From: Entrophospora sp. SA101
Lineage: Eukaryota; Glomeromycota; Glomeromycetes; Entrophosporales; Entrophosporaceae
NCBI GenBank assembly: GCA_958430865.1
Contig: CAUDNR010004223.1
Span: 1-64,000, forward strand
Length of the DNA stretch: 64,000 nucleotides
Reading direction: 5' to 3'
Part shown: positions 37,073-48,693 of the stretch, piece by piece
Position numbering within the stretch: position 1 is the stretch's first letter
Layout of the letters: each line of letters starts with the position of its first letter
Position numbers and translations under genes: made by a program
The notes under the pieces: generated by a model
What the model was told of the DNA's origin: nothing
Seen by the model: only the letters and a program-made list of their open reading frames with translations
Database searches by the model: none

Positions 37073-37755
37073 TTACCAGGTTATGTTACAATAATTATTG
37101 AAATTATGGAATTATATACAATTATTTATATACAATATATGTATATTTAAATAATTTGCTTTTCTCCAAGATAACGTGATTTTATCATTAATAGAATAAA
37201 AAAACAGCATTTATGCTTTAGATTTGAGGCATCTGATAATTTTTGACAATTGAATTTTATTTAACTAAGTTACATTTTTAATTTTTAAAAAGTTGTTGGA
37301 AAGTTTTAGCTGCCTTTGCTATTCCTGAAAAAAGTCGATTGTCAGTAATTGCCTTAACAGTGTATGCAAGATTTAAAACTTCTTCACTGGTTCTTTTTTG
37401 ATTTTAGGAAAGGATAAAGTCGCAGGAAGATGGCGAAATTCAAAAATTTACTCAAGTTGTCAAAATCGAAAGGTCTAGCGAAATTTGAAACTAAAATCAA
37501 AATCAAAAATCGGAACTGAAATTGAAATTAATTTATTAATTTACATGAAATCAAATGATTTTATTATTAAATCATATTGAATAAAAGTTATTATATATGT
37601 ATCTTCAAATCATAATCCATTGTTTCAATTCTTCTTTCTGAAGTACTTTCATTAATGACAGTATTTTTCATTTGTACCAAAAATTGGATCTTTAAATTTT
37701 TGTTAAAGATAAATTATAATCAGTGTTTGACTATTTTTACTTTTGCAATTTTCAA
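37073..37755. other. Intergenic
   Basis: No gene or repeat recognised. Confidence 0.4.
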
Positions 37756-37801
37756 TAAAAACTTACAAAGTGAACATAAAATTATATATATATAGGGATA
37801 A
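37756..37801 (+). promoter_or_regulatory. Shared upstream element, copy 2
   Basis: The reverse complement of 244-286 apart from a 2-bp difference in the TATATA run. An ATG follows at 37815, but its frame closes within ten codons. The element appears to be an orphan promoter/leader whose gene has been lost. Confidence 0.4.
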
Positions 37802-38143
37802 CTGATAACCATTATGTTTATGACCATTGTATTTGTTATTTTTTAAAAATTCAAAGTTAAAAAACCAATATAGATTTCTTTTATCACGAATTTTTATAGA
37901 TGTGGCTCACATGTGCATAATTAGATATCCACCCCTCCCAGTTTCCGCAGAGACATAACAAAAACTAAAGCTCTAATCTCCATAAATCCCAATACATACT
38001 GGAATCAGAATCGTCTATTTTTGCCAATGTTGCATCCAGCCAAATCTCTGATATTACCAATATTAATATAATGCCTTTTTCTTGTGAAACATAAAAATTT
38101 ATAAATAGGGCAAAAAAAAAAAAAAATTTCAAATAAAATCAAA
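37802..38143. promoter_or_regulatory. MED9 upstream region
   Basis: Spacer containing the presumed MED9 promoter and leader; a pyrimidine-rich CCACCCCTCCCAG lies at 37930-37942. No other feature. Confidence 0.3.
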
Positions 38144-38611
38144 ATGTTGATAGCTGAAAAATTTAAACGTGATGAATTTTCTTTTTTACAACAAGTCGTA
38201 CACATTTTAGATAAAGTTGAATCTAGTCAAGATCCTCAAGAAGTTAAAATTATTGTATAATATTATTATTATTATTAATTTCATAAAATTGTTTTTTAAA
38301 AAAGCTATTAACAAAATTGTCTCTACCATGACAAAAAAATATTAAAAGGTGAATAAACTTAATGATAGATTTAAAAGATGTCATAGAATACTAGATGAAT
38401 TACCCGGTTCAGATTTATCAAGAGAAGAACAAGAGCAATTACTTAAAGAAGAAAAGGCAATTTTAGAAGAAAGAAAGTAATTCATTTATTTTTATTAAAT
38501 TTTTATTTTGAATTATCTATTCTTTTTATAACATTTATATTTATTTATTAAAATAAATAAAGAGCAGCAAGACATAGATATGAAAATCTTGAATTTTTAA
38601 AATCACCATAA
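38144..38611 (+). CDS. MED9: Mediator complex subunit 9
   Basis: Three exons (38144-38254, 38349-38476, 38563-38611) encode 95 residues. The order FSFLQQVVHILDKVESSQDP, LNDRFKRCHRILDELPGSDL, SREEQEQLLKEEKAILEE matches the two-helix MED9/Cse2 family: an F-x-FL-x-x-V start, an amphipathic coiled coil and the PG-x-DLSREEQ turn. MED9 sits in the middle module of Mediator and bridges activators to RNA polymerase II in the nucleus. The length fits a minimal fungal MED9. All introns are GT-AG. The start is the only ATG before the conserved first helix. Confidence 0.85.
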
Positions 38612-39429
38612 TGAATTTTTAGTGTAAAAATATTTAATAGAAAAATAAACCTCTTTTTGCACTTGAGCTTTTCCCAATAAAATTATTGACTTAATAATTT
38701 AGTAGTTTCACAAGAGTGCACGCCCGGACGTATATATCAATTTCAAACTATACTAAAAAATTGCTTATAGAATTATTGCATCTTTACAGTAATAAGAATT
38801 GGGTAAGTTTTATTTTTTTAATGTTGTTGTTTTACCTTAACCGATTGTGAATGCTACCTTTTGAGAGCACATTTGCAATTTCTTTTTTTTTTTTTGAATC
38901 AAGATTTTAAAACATTATATTATTTCACTATTTTTCTACTTTTGTATTTGCTATGAATACACTCAATTTGATACTTTTACTCACATCTGATTTTTATTAA
39001 TATTAAAGAGCTTTTTTTAATAACTCATCAGGACTCGCATTTCTTACCTAAATAGTATTGCAAATTGTAAAATGGCAAGTATGAACCAAGACAAGTGAAT
39101 AAGCTTCTAATAACCATTATCTAAATAAAAAATTTCTGCTTGACCTAGAAGTTGACAGAGTATGAAGCACCGATCGTGACTAATAATTTCTAATCATCCT
39201 TTGTTGGTTATATAAATTGAACAAATAATACAAAGTAATATATATTTTAACTTATATAGTCCGAGATACAAATGCCTAATTACTCAATAAGTCTTTGCCT
39301 TTTATTTTAATGACGAATCTTTTCCTTGTGGTTTTTTCTGTATGTATATACAAAAAAAAATCAACAGATAAACGGATCTGCACTAGTGATAATCATGATC
39401 TGACAAAAAAATTTACATTAATAATAGTA
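38612..39429. other. Intergenic between MED9 and the SDR gene
   Basis: No gene. Upstream in-frame codons from 39295 extend the SDR frame but encode a hydrophobic, low-quality stretch and are not taken as coding. Confidence 0.4.
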
Positions 39430-40774
39430 ATGACCTCGAAAACATTTATAGTGACAGGAGCTTCGAGAGGAATTGGTAGATCAGCAACACTTTTCATGGT
39501 AAAAAATTTTCAAAATAATATATTAGCAATATCACGTTCAAAGGATGATTTGGCGAATTTGAAACAGCATGTTGAAGTGGATTTAAATTTAAAAGATAAA
39601 TTAGAAATTGTGGTTGGAGATGTTGCAGAAGAAGCTATTATTGATGAGGCGATCAATAAATGTCTAAATAAATGGAAACGAATTGATGGAGTTGTTTCTA
39701 ATGCAGGGTGATAAATAATTGAATGATTGATTATATTATTTGTCTCGAGTTTTATTGATTTCATTGATTGATTAAATTTATCATTATTATTGTCTTCATT
39801 TCTATGCAGTGTTATTGAGCCACTTGGTAAAATTTTTGACACAAATTTAGAAGATTGGAAAAGGTATGGTGGGTTTTATTTTATATTTTATCCCTCCAAC
39901 TAAAGCTGGCATCTGTAACTGATTCGAAATTCTGCAACTGAATACAACTTGTGCTGCAACATTTATACAGCTAAATTCTGCAATCGATTGCAACCTCTTA
40001 ATTACAGACACCAATTTACCCCAAATAATAATTATTTAATTATTAATTTAATAATAATTAATATTAATTATAGATGCTTTGATGTGAATTTCTTTTCGAA
40101 CGTATTATTAATTCAAAAGATTTTACCTCATTTACGCGATACAATTAAAAATGGAGGAAATGGTGGCAATATAATTTTCACTTCATCTGGTGCTGCTGTG
40201 AAAGCTTGTTATGGTTGGGGAGCATATTGTTCGTAAGTTTATATTAATATGGCTTAAACTTATTATATCAATGCTGATATACAAGCGATATTTATTATAT
40301 ACATTACAAATATATTACAAATACGTACATACATTTTAATAATTAGATCGAAAACAGCTTTAAATATGTTGGTTAAAACTTTGTCGATTGAGGAAGATAT
40401 TATCACATCGATTGCAATTAGACCAGGTGTAGTAAACACTGCAATGCAAAAATTTATCAGAGAGAAAGGTAAGAAATCAATTTATTCTTTTGAGTAGATA
40501 AAAAAAAAAAAATGGAAAAAAGAAATTATTATTAAAACAAAAACAACAACTACTATAATTATAACGAAAAATTTTTTTAGGTGATAATACTATGTCCAAA
40601 AATGATCATGAAAATTATATAAAATTATATGAAGATAATGAATTATTATCACCTGATGAACCGGGATATGTTATATCTTCATTAATTAATGGTAACAAAA
40701 ATGAGATTCATAAGTTCAGTGGAAGATTTATTAGTTGGAATGATGAAGCGTTAAATAATTTTAACAACAAATAG
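39430..40774 (+). CDS. Short-chain dehydrogenase/reductase
   Basis: Five exons (39430-39707, 39810-39863, 40074-40232, 40347-40468, 40581-40774) encode 268 residues. Classical SDR motifs are in order: the dinucleotide-binding TGASRGIG (residues 8-15), VVGDVAE, NAG at the exon 1/2 junction, the catalytic Ser region IIFTSSGAAV and the YxxxK active site YCSSK spanning the exon 3/4 junction, then IRPGVVNTAM. An NADP-dependent reductase is likely. The layout and C-terminus (SGRFISWND) recall fungal sepiapterin/benzil reductase-like SDRs such as yeast Irc24, but the substrate cannot be read from sequence. I start at 39430 because the upstream in-frame extension is hydrophobic and not SDR-like. Confidence 0.88.
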
Positions 40775-41045
40775 TTAACATTTTATTGTAAAACAATTTT
40801 TGTTTTTGAAAAAAAAAACCCAAAAATAAATGTATTTGTATTTTGTATAAAAAATTTTATTAATAAGAAAAAAAATAGAAAAAAAGAAACAATTTTAATA
40901 ATAATAATAATAACAATAACAACAACAACGATAAACAAAAAAAAACATTAAATTAAATTTTTATAGCTATTAAATAGCTGCTAAACTAATTTGTTGAAGA
41001 AAGAGAAGGATTTGTTGATTGTTAATAATTCGATGTTCCCAGTGG

Positions 41046-42927
41046 TTAGCTAACTGGTATTGTAGAATTGTCATTATCATCATTGCCATTGCCACTGCTA
41101 CTAAGATTACTATCACTATCATTATTATTTGTATTTTTTGGCAAAGGTTCCCATGCCTTGAGTTTAAACCTGGGACTTTTAAATGTTTGAATCATTTTGC
41201 TGGCTTCCTTGGAATTTTTAAAGATTGCAAGAACTGTAGGTTGCCGTTTATTTGATCCATCGTTCATCTTTGGAGAATTATCAATACGTTTAATAGTTGC
41301 ATTCGTCAATGTAATACCTGTTAAATTGTCTGATACTGCAAAATCATAAAGTTCAAGTATATGACTTGGTTTTGGCGGTTGTTCATTAGCTAAATATTAA
41401 AAATAATAAATTAAATACTATTTTTTTATTTTTTTATTATTATCACTATAAAAAAATTATTTTAATGTTAATGTTGTTAATACTTATTGTTGGTACCTTG
41501 ATTAGGTTTAATTCCTTCGTATGGTACTTGTAAAGTGTAATCAAACAAAAGCGAGCTTTCTTTCTTTTTATTATTATTGTTATGATTATTGTTATTGTTG
41601 TTGTTGTTAGTGCTATTATTATTGAATGGAGGAGTAGATGAAGCTTGATTTTGGTGATGGATACGATTTTGTTGGTGACTATTTGAAGAAAGATTAAGCG
41701 ATCTTATCATACTACCGTCAAGTATTGAATTAGCATTAATGCTATTAATGCTATCAATATTGTTATTATTATTGTTAATATAATTGATATTGTTTTTATG
41801 ATTTTTATTTTTATTATTGTTTTTATCATTATTATTGTTGTTGTTGTTATTATGATTATTATCATTACTATTTTGTTTTTTACGTGAATGATTATTATTG
41901 GAATTTGTATTTTGAGATAATATTGTCATATTAGGAATATTAGTACCAACTTTATTGCCAACTTGATCCCCAACCCAATTAGAAGTAAATTTATTTAAAA
42001 GCGATGATGATATCTGTGGAGTTGCTGATCTTGATGAATTGGTATTTGAAGAATTAACGATAAAACCTGTTGATAATGGTGATGCTACTGTTGATGATAA
42101 CGATGATTGTGGTGGTGGATTGTTTGGATCAAATAATTCTGTTGACTTCGGTGGTCTGATTGCACCAATATTTGCCGGATGTGGTTGTAGTTGCAATGAT
42201 GTTTGTTGAGGTGGAAATCCCATCATTGGATGTGGAACTAAACCCATATGTTGATAATTTACAGGTATTTGTTGTTGTTGATGCTGTTGTTGATTATTAT
42301 TACTGTTATTGTTATGACGTGGAGATAGATTTGACATTTGTTGTGGTCCCATTAAACCTGGAAACATAAATGGTGGCATTAATGAAATTGGTTTATTTTC
42401 ATGAATAGGAGTAGTTATTGGTTTGTTTAGACTATAATTATTACTGTTGTTGCCGTTATTATTGTTGTTATTATTATTACTATTACTATTATTATTTCCT
42501 TCACTTCCACCGCCAGGTTGTGTAGAAATAGATGGATTAATGATATGATTTGAATTTGAAAATGTAGGGGCGTGAGATTGAACATAAGGAGATGGTGCTC
42601 GATATTGATTCATATGTTTCATGTAAGGGCTTGAAATGAAATGGTTAGGATGTATATCATGTGGCAGCATGGCTTGCTGTAGAGGAAACATGTTGCTATT
42701 AATATCATACATGTTCACATGTGGTGGTGGTGGTGGTGGTTGTGGTGGATGGCCGAAAGATCCCTGCATAATTGGAAGAGGACCAGAAGAAAAATTGTTC
42801 ATGGGATGATGTCCTTGTTTTGACATATTGTAAAATTGTCTATCTATTAAGGGACTATTATAATTATACATTTGGAGATGGGAGGATTGTTGTTGTTGTT
42901 GTTGTTTTTGCTGTTGTAGTTGTAGTA

Positions 42928-42982
<55 letters not shown>

Positions 42983-43233
42983 CTGCTGTTGTTGTTGTTG
43001 CTGCTGTTGCTGCTGCTGTTGTTGTTTATTTTTTGAATTAATTCCATTATTTTTATTTGGAGAATTCTTATTATTTTTATTTTGTTGCTGCTGCTGCTGC
43101 TGCTGTTGTTGTTGTTGTGAATTTTTATTATTGTTTTGTTTATTTTGATTATTGCTATTTTTATTTGATTTTTGATTCGTCTTTTGTTTATTAGGAAATG
43201 ATGGATTACCATTAGTTGCCTCATTACTTTTTA

Positions 43234-43272
<39 letters not shown>

Positions 43273-43447
43273 GATTATTATTACTACTATTGTCTTTAAT
43301 ACAACTAGAATTTAGAACTATTGAATCTTCATTATTTTCTTCCAGTTGACCGTTCATAACATTTGGTTGATCGAGATCTTTAAATATTCTTGCTCTAGCT
43401 TTTAAATAGGCTGCCTCTCTTTCTTCCTGGCAATATTCTGACTTCAT
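41046..43447 (-). CDS. SUZ-domain, poly-Q putative RNA-binding protein
   Basis: Two exons on the minus strand (43447-41497 and 41389-41046) give 764 residues. The N-terminus EEREAAYLKARARIFKDLD is a SUZ-type RNA-binding motif. The C-terminal exon (PSHILELYDFAVSDNLTG to FKSPRFKLKAWEPLP) resembles the degenerate RRM-like tail of fungal R3H-SUZ proteins. Between them lie poly-Asn, a ~40-residue poly-Gln tract and Pro/Met-rich linkers, with a prion-like composition. R3H-SUZ proteins bind mRNA in the cytoplasm. No R3H domain was found: an acceptor-like CTGGACCAG just before 43453 leaves TTC AGC in frame with the ATG, so upstream exons may exist. The true start is uncertain. Confidence 0.72.
42880..43115 (-). 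repeat. CAG/CAA trinucleotide repeat (poly-Gln)
   Basis: Interrupted CAG/CAA runs on the minus strand, coding for two poly-Gln tracts in the SUZ-domain protein. Mixed codons indicate an old, partly stabilised expansion. Read from the other strand the same DNA gives shadow frames of Ala/Val. Confidence 0.9.
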
Positions 43448-43992
43448 GCTGAACTGGTCCAGGAAATAGGCTCATTAGTAACGAAGCTAATGAATCCATT
43501 TATAATTGTGTCGTAGTCCCCAAATTAAAAACTATTGTTCTATATAGCTGGATCAAAACAGCCAAAGATTATTAATATTTGGTGGATAAACGAATTAATA
43601 AAATCAATCGTCCACTAATATATAAGTATTTACTGAAGCATCTTGGTAATCTGATTTATTTGATGAAAGAAAGATTAAAAGAATTAGCTCTCTCGATAAT
43701 TTTATTCCGAATCTCTAAATAAATTGGTTTCAACACAACGCTTTGTTAATTATGCAAAAACATTTAATAACGATGTTTTGTGGCGGTGGTGATATTGATA
43801 TAGAGTAATTGGGCTGAAAAGTTATAATTTTTTGAATTTTATAATAATAAATAATTAAAAACGTCTATGATAATCAGCAAGAATTATTATAATTAATTAT
43901 TTTAAAAAAAGTGATTTTTTTAAGAAAAACGCGATGGTTGTTTTTTTTGGACACGTGAATCCATTCTTGCAACATAGAAAATATAAATATTG
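43448..43992. other. Region upstream of the SUZ gene
   Basis: It should hold the promoter or upstream exons of the SUZ-domain gene. I looked for an R3H-like exon in minus-strand frames and found none. No other gene. Confidence 0.4.
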
Positions 43993-44079
43993 TCCGGCAA
44001 GCCAGATTTGAACTAGCGACCTAGAGATTACAGGTTCTTGTACTACAGTCTCCCGCTCTACCAACTGAGCTATTGCCGG
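43993..44079 (-). tRNA. tRNA-Tyr: tRNA-Tyr (anticodon GTA) with intron
   Basis: On the minus strand the acceptor stem CCGGCAA pairs with TTGCCGG at the 3' end, followed by discriminator A. A box TAGCTCAGTTGG and B box GTTCAAATC are present. The anticodon stem GGAGA/TCTCT encloses CTGTA and an intron of about 14 nt placed one base after the anticodon, the standard position in eukaryotic tRNA-Tyr. The mature length would be about 73 nt. A TTTT lies about 12 bp downstream as probable Pol III terminator. Confidence 0.95.
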
Positions 44080-44874
44080 GGAATCATGAAAAAATTAATT
44101 TAATCAAATAAATATAGAATTAGACAAAAATTAATATTTAACGATTTACAACATATATTTATAAATCAAATTAAAATGATATTGATGTTCATGTGTTTCA
44201 ATGTTTCCTACAAGCAAGACAATTTTTAAAGGTTTATTTGTATAATGAATATTGATCGATGGTCATTCTTGCAGCCTTTACGCAAAACACTTTTCATAAC
44301 CTAAAACTGTTTACATCTAGAAAATTTTGATATTTCTTCCTTTAATAAAAGGTCAGTAGTAACTTTTATTGTTGCATTTGTATATTGTTGGTTATTAATG
44401 AAGAATGTTGTATGAAAACTTTTGATATTATCAAAGGTTATATGCTATTATTCAATCTTTATAATTTATCAGGCTGCTTATAATGCGTTGTAGAATACAA
44501 TTTGAGGCATTTCAGCCGATTATTCATTGTTAAAAACAATTTTTTGGAAAATAAAAAATATAATTTGACAATTTTACCTTGGCGATTTGTTATTATTTAT
44601 GGCAAGTGTCTTTTGTTCGTGTCAATACACAAAAACTTTACACAGAAAAATAGATGAATATTTTTTAAAAATCTTTATTGGAAAAATTTTTATAGAAAAC
44701 CTTTGACATATCGTTATATACAAATTGGCTGACATTTGGGTAATCTACAAGTGAAAATGAAGTCAATTGTCTGTATATATTTTGTGTATGTTAGTGGTAT
44801 ATATATAAAATCACAAAAGGGTTCCAAGATATTTATCAGATATTGTTTATATAACGTGTTTTTTGATATAATTT
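44080..44874. other. Intergenic between tRNA-Tyr and the FHA gene
   Basis: No supported gene. It contains the 3' end region of the FHA gene on the minus strand. Confidence 0.4.
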
Positions 44875-46829
44875 TTAAACATTATGCATGTAATTTCCAA
44901 TTAAAACACCAGCTGCCCCGATCACAAATCCAACTGTTGCTGAAACAAACGCATCAAGCCTTCTACGTTTAGATTCAGCAGCGCCATCTGCTTCTTTTGC
45001 TTCTGATTCTTTTAATCTATTTCGAAGTACTATCAATTCCATCTTATTTGCCTCATCATTATCATCTATATCATCATGTTTACGCTTATGACTAGTGTTC
45101 AATGTAACGGAGAGTTCTTTTGATTCTTGGCTCAGAAAAGATGGACCTTCGCCATTAATATCAGGATTTTCATTAATATTTTTGTATTCGGAATCAATAG
45201 TTTCACCAAGTGAAATATACATTTGATTGGAGTCTTGCTCAATTTGTGAAGATATACGTTCTTGTGCAAAAATGTCAAGCGGGGATTTGTTTATATTGGC
45301 TGTGCTTTCGTTTTTGGTCGATGTTTTAGTTACAGGGGAGACAGAATAATGATCTGGGGTGAATGCTGGTGTAACGGGTTTATCTGGACTTTCAAACTCT
45401 AGTTTGTCATTAATTCCTGATGATGATGATGATGATGACGATGATGATGCTTCATTGATGTCAGCGTGTGTGCTTTTTTGTTTGTTCATTTGTTCTTTTT
45501 CATTAACAAGATATTTTGTTAAATCACTTTCTTCAGTTGGAGAGGGTTCCATTACTTTTTTAAAAAAGATTTGTCTTTAATCATTATCATCATCCATCTT
45601 AACATCAATAATGAACGACTTATTTATTATTTACCTTTTTCAATCCTTTCTCGAACTTCGACATTAGAAACAATCATTTTTTCACCTTTAAATTTAGAAA
45701 TTAAATATTAATTAAAAAAATAAAGAATTTTAAATATAACATTAGAAACATGTATGCATGCACTTACAATAATCCTTTTTGTCGGCACTTTTTTTAATTT
45801 GAGGATCAATCAAGGACGATGTGGAACTTTCTCCTACATCAACGGTACCTTGTTTTTCCTGATTACTAATAAATAATCAAATAAAACTAAAATTCAATAT
45901 TTCCTTTGATAAAAAACTATTTTTATTATTTTATTATTATTAATTATTACCCGTCATTAATAATTATCGACTGTTTTGTTATAGAAGTGGATTCTGCAAT
46001 TGCACGATATTTAGTAGTATTATCCTTCTTAGCTCTCTGTTTAGATGGCTCTCCAAGATCTTCGACATTATCAGAAGAAATGCCTGCGACTTTTATACCG
46101 CTCGAAATTGGCTCGTTGTTGAAATCATTGATATTTGTCATTTTTTTTGGAAAGAAAACACGTGCAGATAAATGTTGATATAAATCTATAAATTAATTAA
46201 GAAAAAAAAAATTTTTTTTAATCAATTAATGTTATATGAATAATTATAAAACATTAAAGGGTCGAGCAAAAATTAAGCATACTTTGATTACGTCTGACAT
46301 TATGACCAAATGTAATTACATCATTCTGCTTCAATACTTTCCAGTCGCTATCTTCCGATCCATCTCCCAATTTTATGCCATTAATATAAGTTCCATGAGT
46401 GCTTTTTAAATCCTTTAACATAATCTAAATATTCAATAATCGTATTAAAACTACTTGCGTCATAATAAAGTAAAGTAACAATAATATAATAATTTAACAA
46501 TATACCTGTCCACCATCTTCTTTTAACACCGCATGTTCTCTTGACATCACTTCACAAGTAAACACACCATTATCTGTCCTTGATTCTCTTTGATTTCTAC
46601 TACCACTAACTCTACCAATTTTTATTTCTTGTGCAGATGTGAATCTCAATTGTTTTGTTGCAAAAGTAGTAGAATCATTCAAGGGTACCAGGTGCATATG
46701 AACAACAGTTTGATTTTCAGACGAACTAGGAATAGATTGTGGTTTAGAATTTGTTGAAACATTGTCTATTTCAGTGTGTTCTGGATCAGTAAAGTTTATA
46801 AAGTTGCTACGTGGCGTTGTTCTCAGCAT
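44875..46829 (-). CDS. Tail-anchored FHA-domain protein (SLMAP/Far9-like)
   Basis: Six exons on the minus strand (46829-46506, 46424-46283, 46185-45951, 45865-45768, 45685-45635, 45554-44875) encode 509 residues. The FHA domain spans exons 1-2: IKIGRVSGS, the SREHAVL phosphopeptide-binding strand and LKDLKSTHGTYINGIKLGDG. A long polar, Ser-rich region follows, with a short basic KRKHDD and a coiled coil (MELIVLRNRLKESEAKEADG). The C-terminus ends in KRRRLDAFVSATVGF and a hydrophobic tail GAAGVLIGNYM at the very end, so it is a predicted tail anchor. This order matches SLMAP/Far9/Far10/Vps64-type proteins of the STRIPAK-like complex at ER/nuclear envelope membranes. The specific complex assignment is inference from architecture. 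Confidence 0.82.
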
Positions 46830-46984
46830 TTTTTTTTTATTTTTGTTTGAAGTTATAGATTCCGTGTAACATCACATTGGTGCCTTTTTAATATGTATAT
46901 ACAAGGGAGCCAAGCTGTAACACAGATTTTTTTATCATCTCCTAAAACAATACGATTTGTATAATAATTATCTTTAGATTAAAA
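46830..46984. promoter_or_regulatory. Short divergent promoter, FHA/F-box genes
   Basis: Only 155 bp separate the two start codons, so both 5' leaders and promoters must be compressed here. A TATATACA motif lies near 46896. Confidence 0.5.
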
Positions 46985-47948
46985 ATGAAATGTCAAGAAG
47001 ATTTAAAGCAATATATAGAAGTACTGAATTTATTTTCTGATCCACCTAACGTGAAAATGCAAGACAAAATTTCTCTTGGCATACTCTACAACATCTGTTA
47101 CTATTTATCGCCTCAAGATATTTCAATGTTGATGTGTGTTTGTAAACATTTTAAAATTATGCTAGGTGAAAAGTATTTTCCAATGGCCAGAATTATTTGG
47201 AAGCATTCGCGCGAAACCTTCACTCCATTCAAACATATGGATCCACCTTTTGATTTAACAGAAAAACAATTTGCCATGATTTTGAATTTTCAAAAGGGTT
47301 GTCAGATTTGTAAAAGAAAAGACAAAACTATTCAAATTTATTGGGTTGATTTTATAAGATCTTGTAAAGATTGTTTGCAATACATGGCTAAAAGGTAATA
47401 ATAACAAGCAATAATATTTAGTCATCATTATTATTCGTCATGATGTAAATATTAATCTTATCTCATTTATTTATTAAACAAGTCGAAAACAATTGCTGGA
47501 TTGTGAGTGGGCGAGAAATGAATGTGTGATTGACTGTACACCATATGTAATACCATATTTAGATACCACAAAAACAAAATACTATTTACCCACCCAAATA
47601 ATGAAAACACAAGCTGAATATGATAGTTTACTTTTCTCTAATCAAAATTTATGGGTAGCAAAAAAAAAACTAGAAGCTGAACAATTTGTAGATCAATCAC
47701 TTATTCTTTTTGAATGGGTTAACGAATGTTTGAAAGTGCAGCACAACATCCAATTAACAAACCTGGGTTTTATCATATCACGAGTCTGTAATAAATTTCC
47801 TTCTTATACAATGGATCAATTTGAAAAGCATCCTTTAACTTTGAAAGTAAAAAAACTTGTTTCTTCAAATCCATGTATAAAAATTGATTGGCAAAAATTT
47901 GAAATTGAATTAATTGATTCAATCGAATCATACAATGACAACGATTAA
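46985..47948 (+). CDS. F-box-like protein
   Basis: Two exons (46985-47394, 47483-47948) encode 291 residues. The segment LGILYNICYYLSPQDISMLM plus CVCKHFKIML fits an F-box (hydrophobic helix, P at the turn, VC-K-F), giving a likely Skp1-binding adaptor of SCF ubiquitin ligases. It is followed by two Cys pairs (CQICKRKDK and SCKDCLQ), possibly a small zinc-binding fold often seen in basidiomycete-type F-box proteins, then a mixed-composition C-terminal half without LRR or WD repeats. The substrate is unknown. The start codon is the first ATG after the divergent promoter. Confidence 0.72.
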
Positions 47949-48539
47949 AAGTTTTGTGTGTATGTGGATTTACTATTGGTTATTAATAAGATGTTGGCAA
48001 ATCTTTTTCTTTCCTGTGTTTTATTATATGGGCTATCTTTAAAAGGCTTCAGAGACTCATAAAAATATGTAAATTGGTAGAGATATTGATCAAAAGAATA
48101 AAGTTACAGAAAAAATTTTTGGAAAATGAAGCCAAAAAAGTAAATGTCGTTTTTTATATATTACTATCAATAATTGTAATTTTACGTGATTTTTATTAAT
48201 TTTTTGTATTAATTATGTTCACAAAATTTCCGGCAAAATCATGCCAAATCACGTGACGTATAGATTTTGAACGTCTATACTACCAAGGATTTCAGTAATT
48301 AAAACTATTTGATATCACCATTGTACTATTAACATGATATTAATATCTCATTCGTTATTCTTGTTTTTCTTTAATATATAAAATCTATTCCTATATATGG
48401 GCATACTGTAACGAAACAAGATAAAGTGTAATGCGGAATTATAAGGTTCAAATTAATCTACCAGTATGACACATAAAGACACTTGTCGTCGATGATTGGG
48501 CTGGTAGCTATCATTGCTGCAAATAGATTCAAGATTTAA
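47949..48539. other. Intergenic
   Basis: No gene. It ends at the target duplication of the next element. Confidence 0.4.
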
Positions 48540-48547
48540 TATAATTA

Positions 48548-48685
48548 GGGTCTGGGCCACTTTACCAACACCCACTTCACCGACAGGACACTTCGCCGAC
48601 AACAAACAGAGTTACTTTTAACCTCCACACAATCAAAAATGTTAAAATATCACATCGCGTGTTGTCGGTAGACTGGACGGGGCCC
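48548..48685. mobile_element. 138-bp TIR element with 8-bp target duplication
   Basis: It begins GGGTCTGGGCCACTTTACC and ends with the complement of GGGCCCCGTCCAGTCTACC: 13 of 19 terminal positions match as inverted repeats. It is flanked by perfect TATAATTA on both sides (48540-48547, 48686-48693). The interior is much GC-richer than its surroundings and repeats ACTTC-CCGACA motifs. Non-coding; a MITE. The 8-bp duplication fits hAT or Merlin-type elements. Confidence 0.65.
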
Positions 48686-48693
48686 TATAATTA

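Noticed and set aside
39295..39429. N-terminal extension of the SDR protein
   Set aside because: The added residues are hydrophobic and Lys-rich without SDR similarity; the ATG at 39430 gives the normal SDR start.
42772..43041. Plus-strand Ala/Val-rich ORF
   Set aside because: Shadow of the CAG/CAA repeat coding poly-Gln on the other strand.
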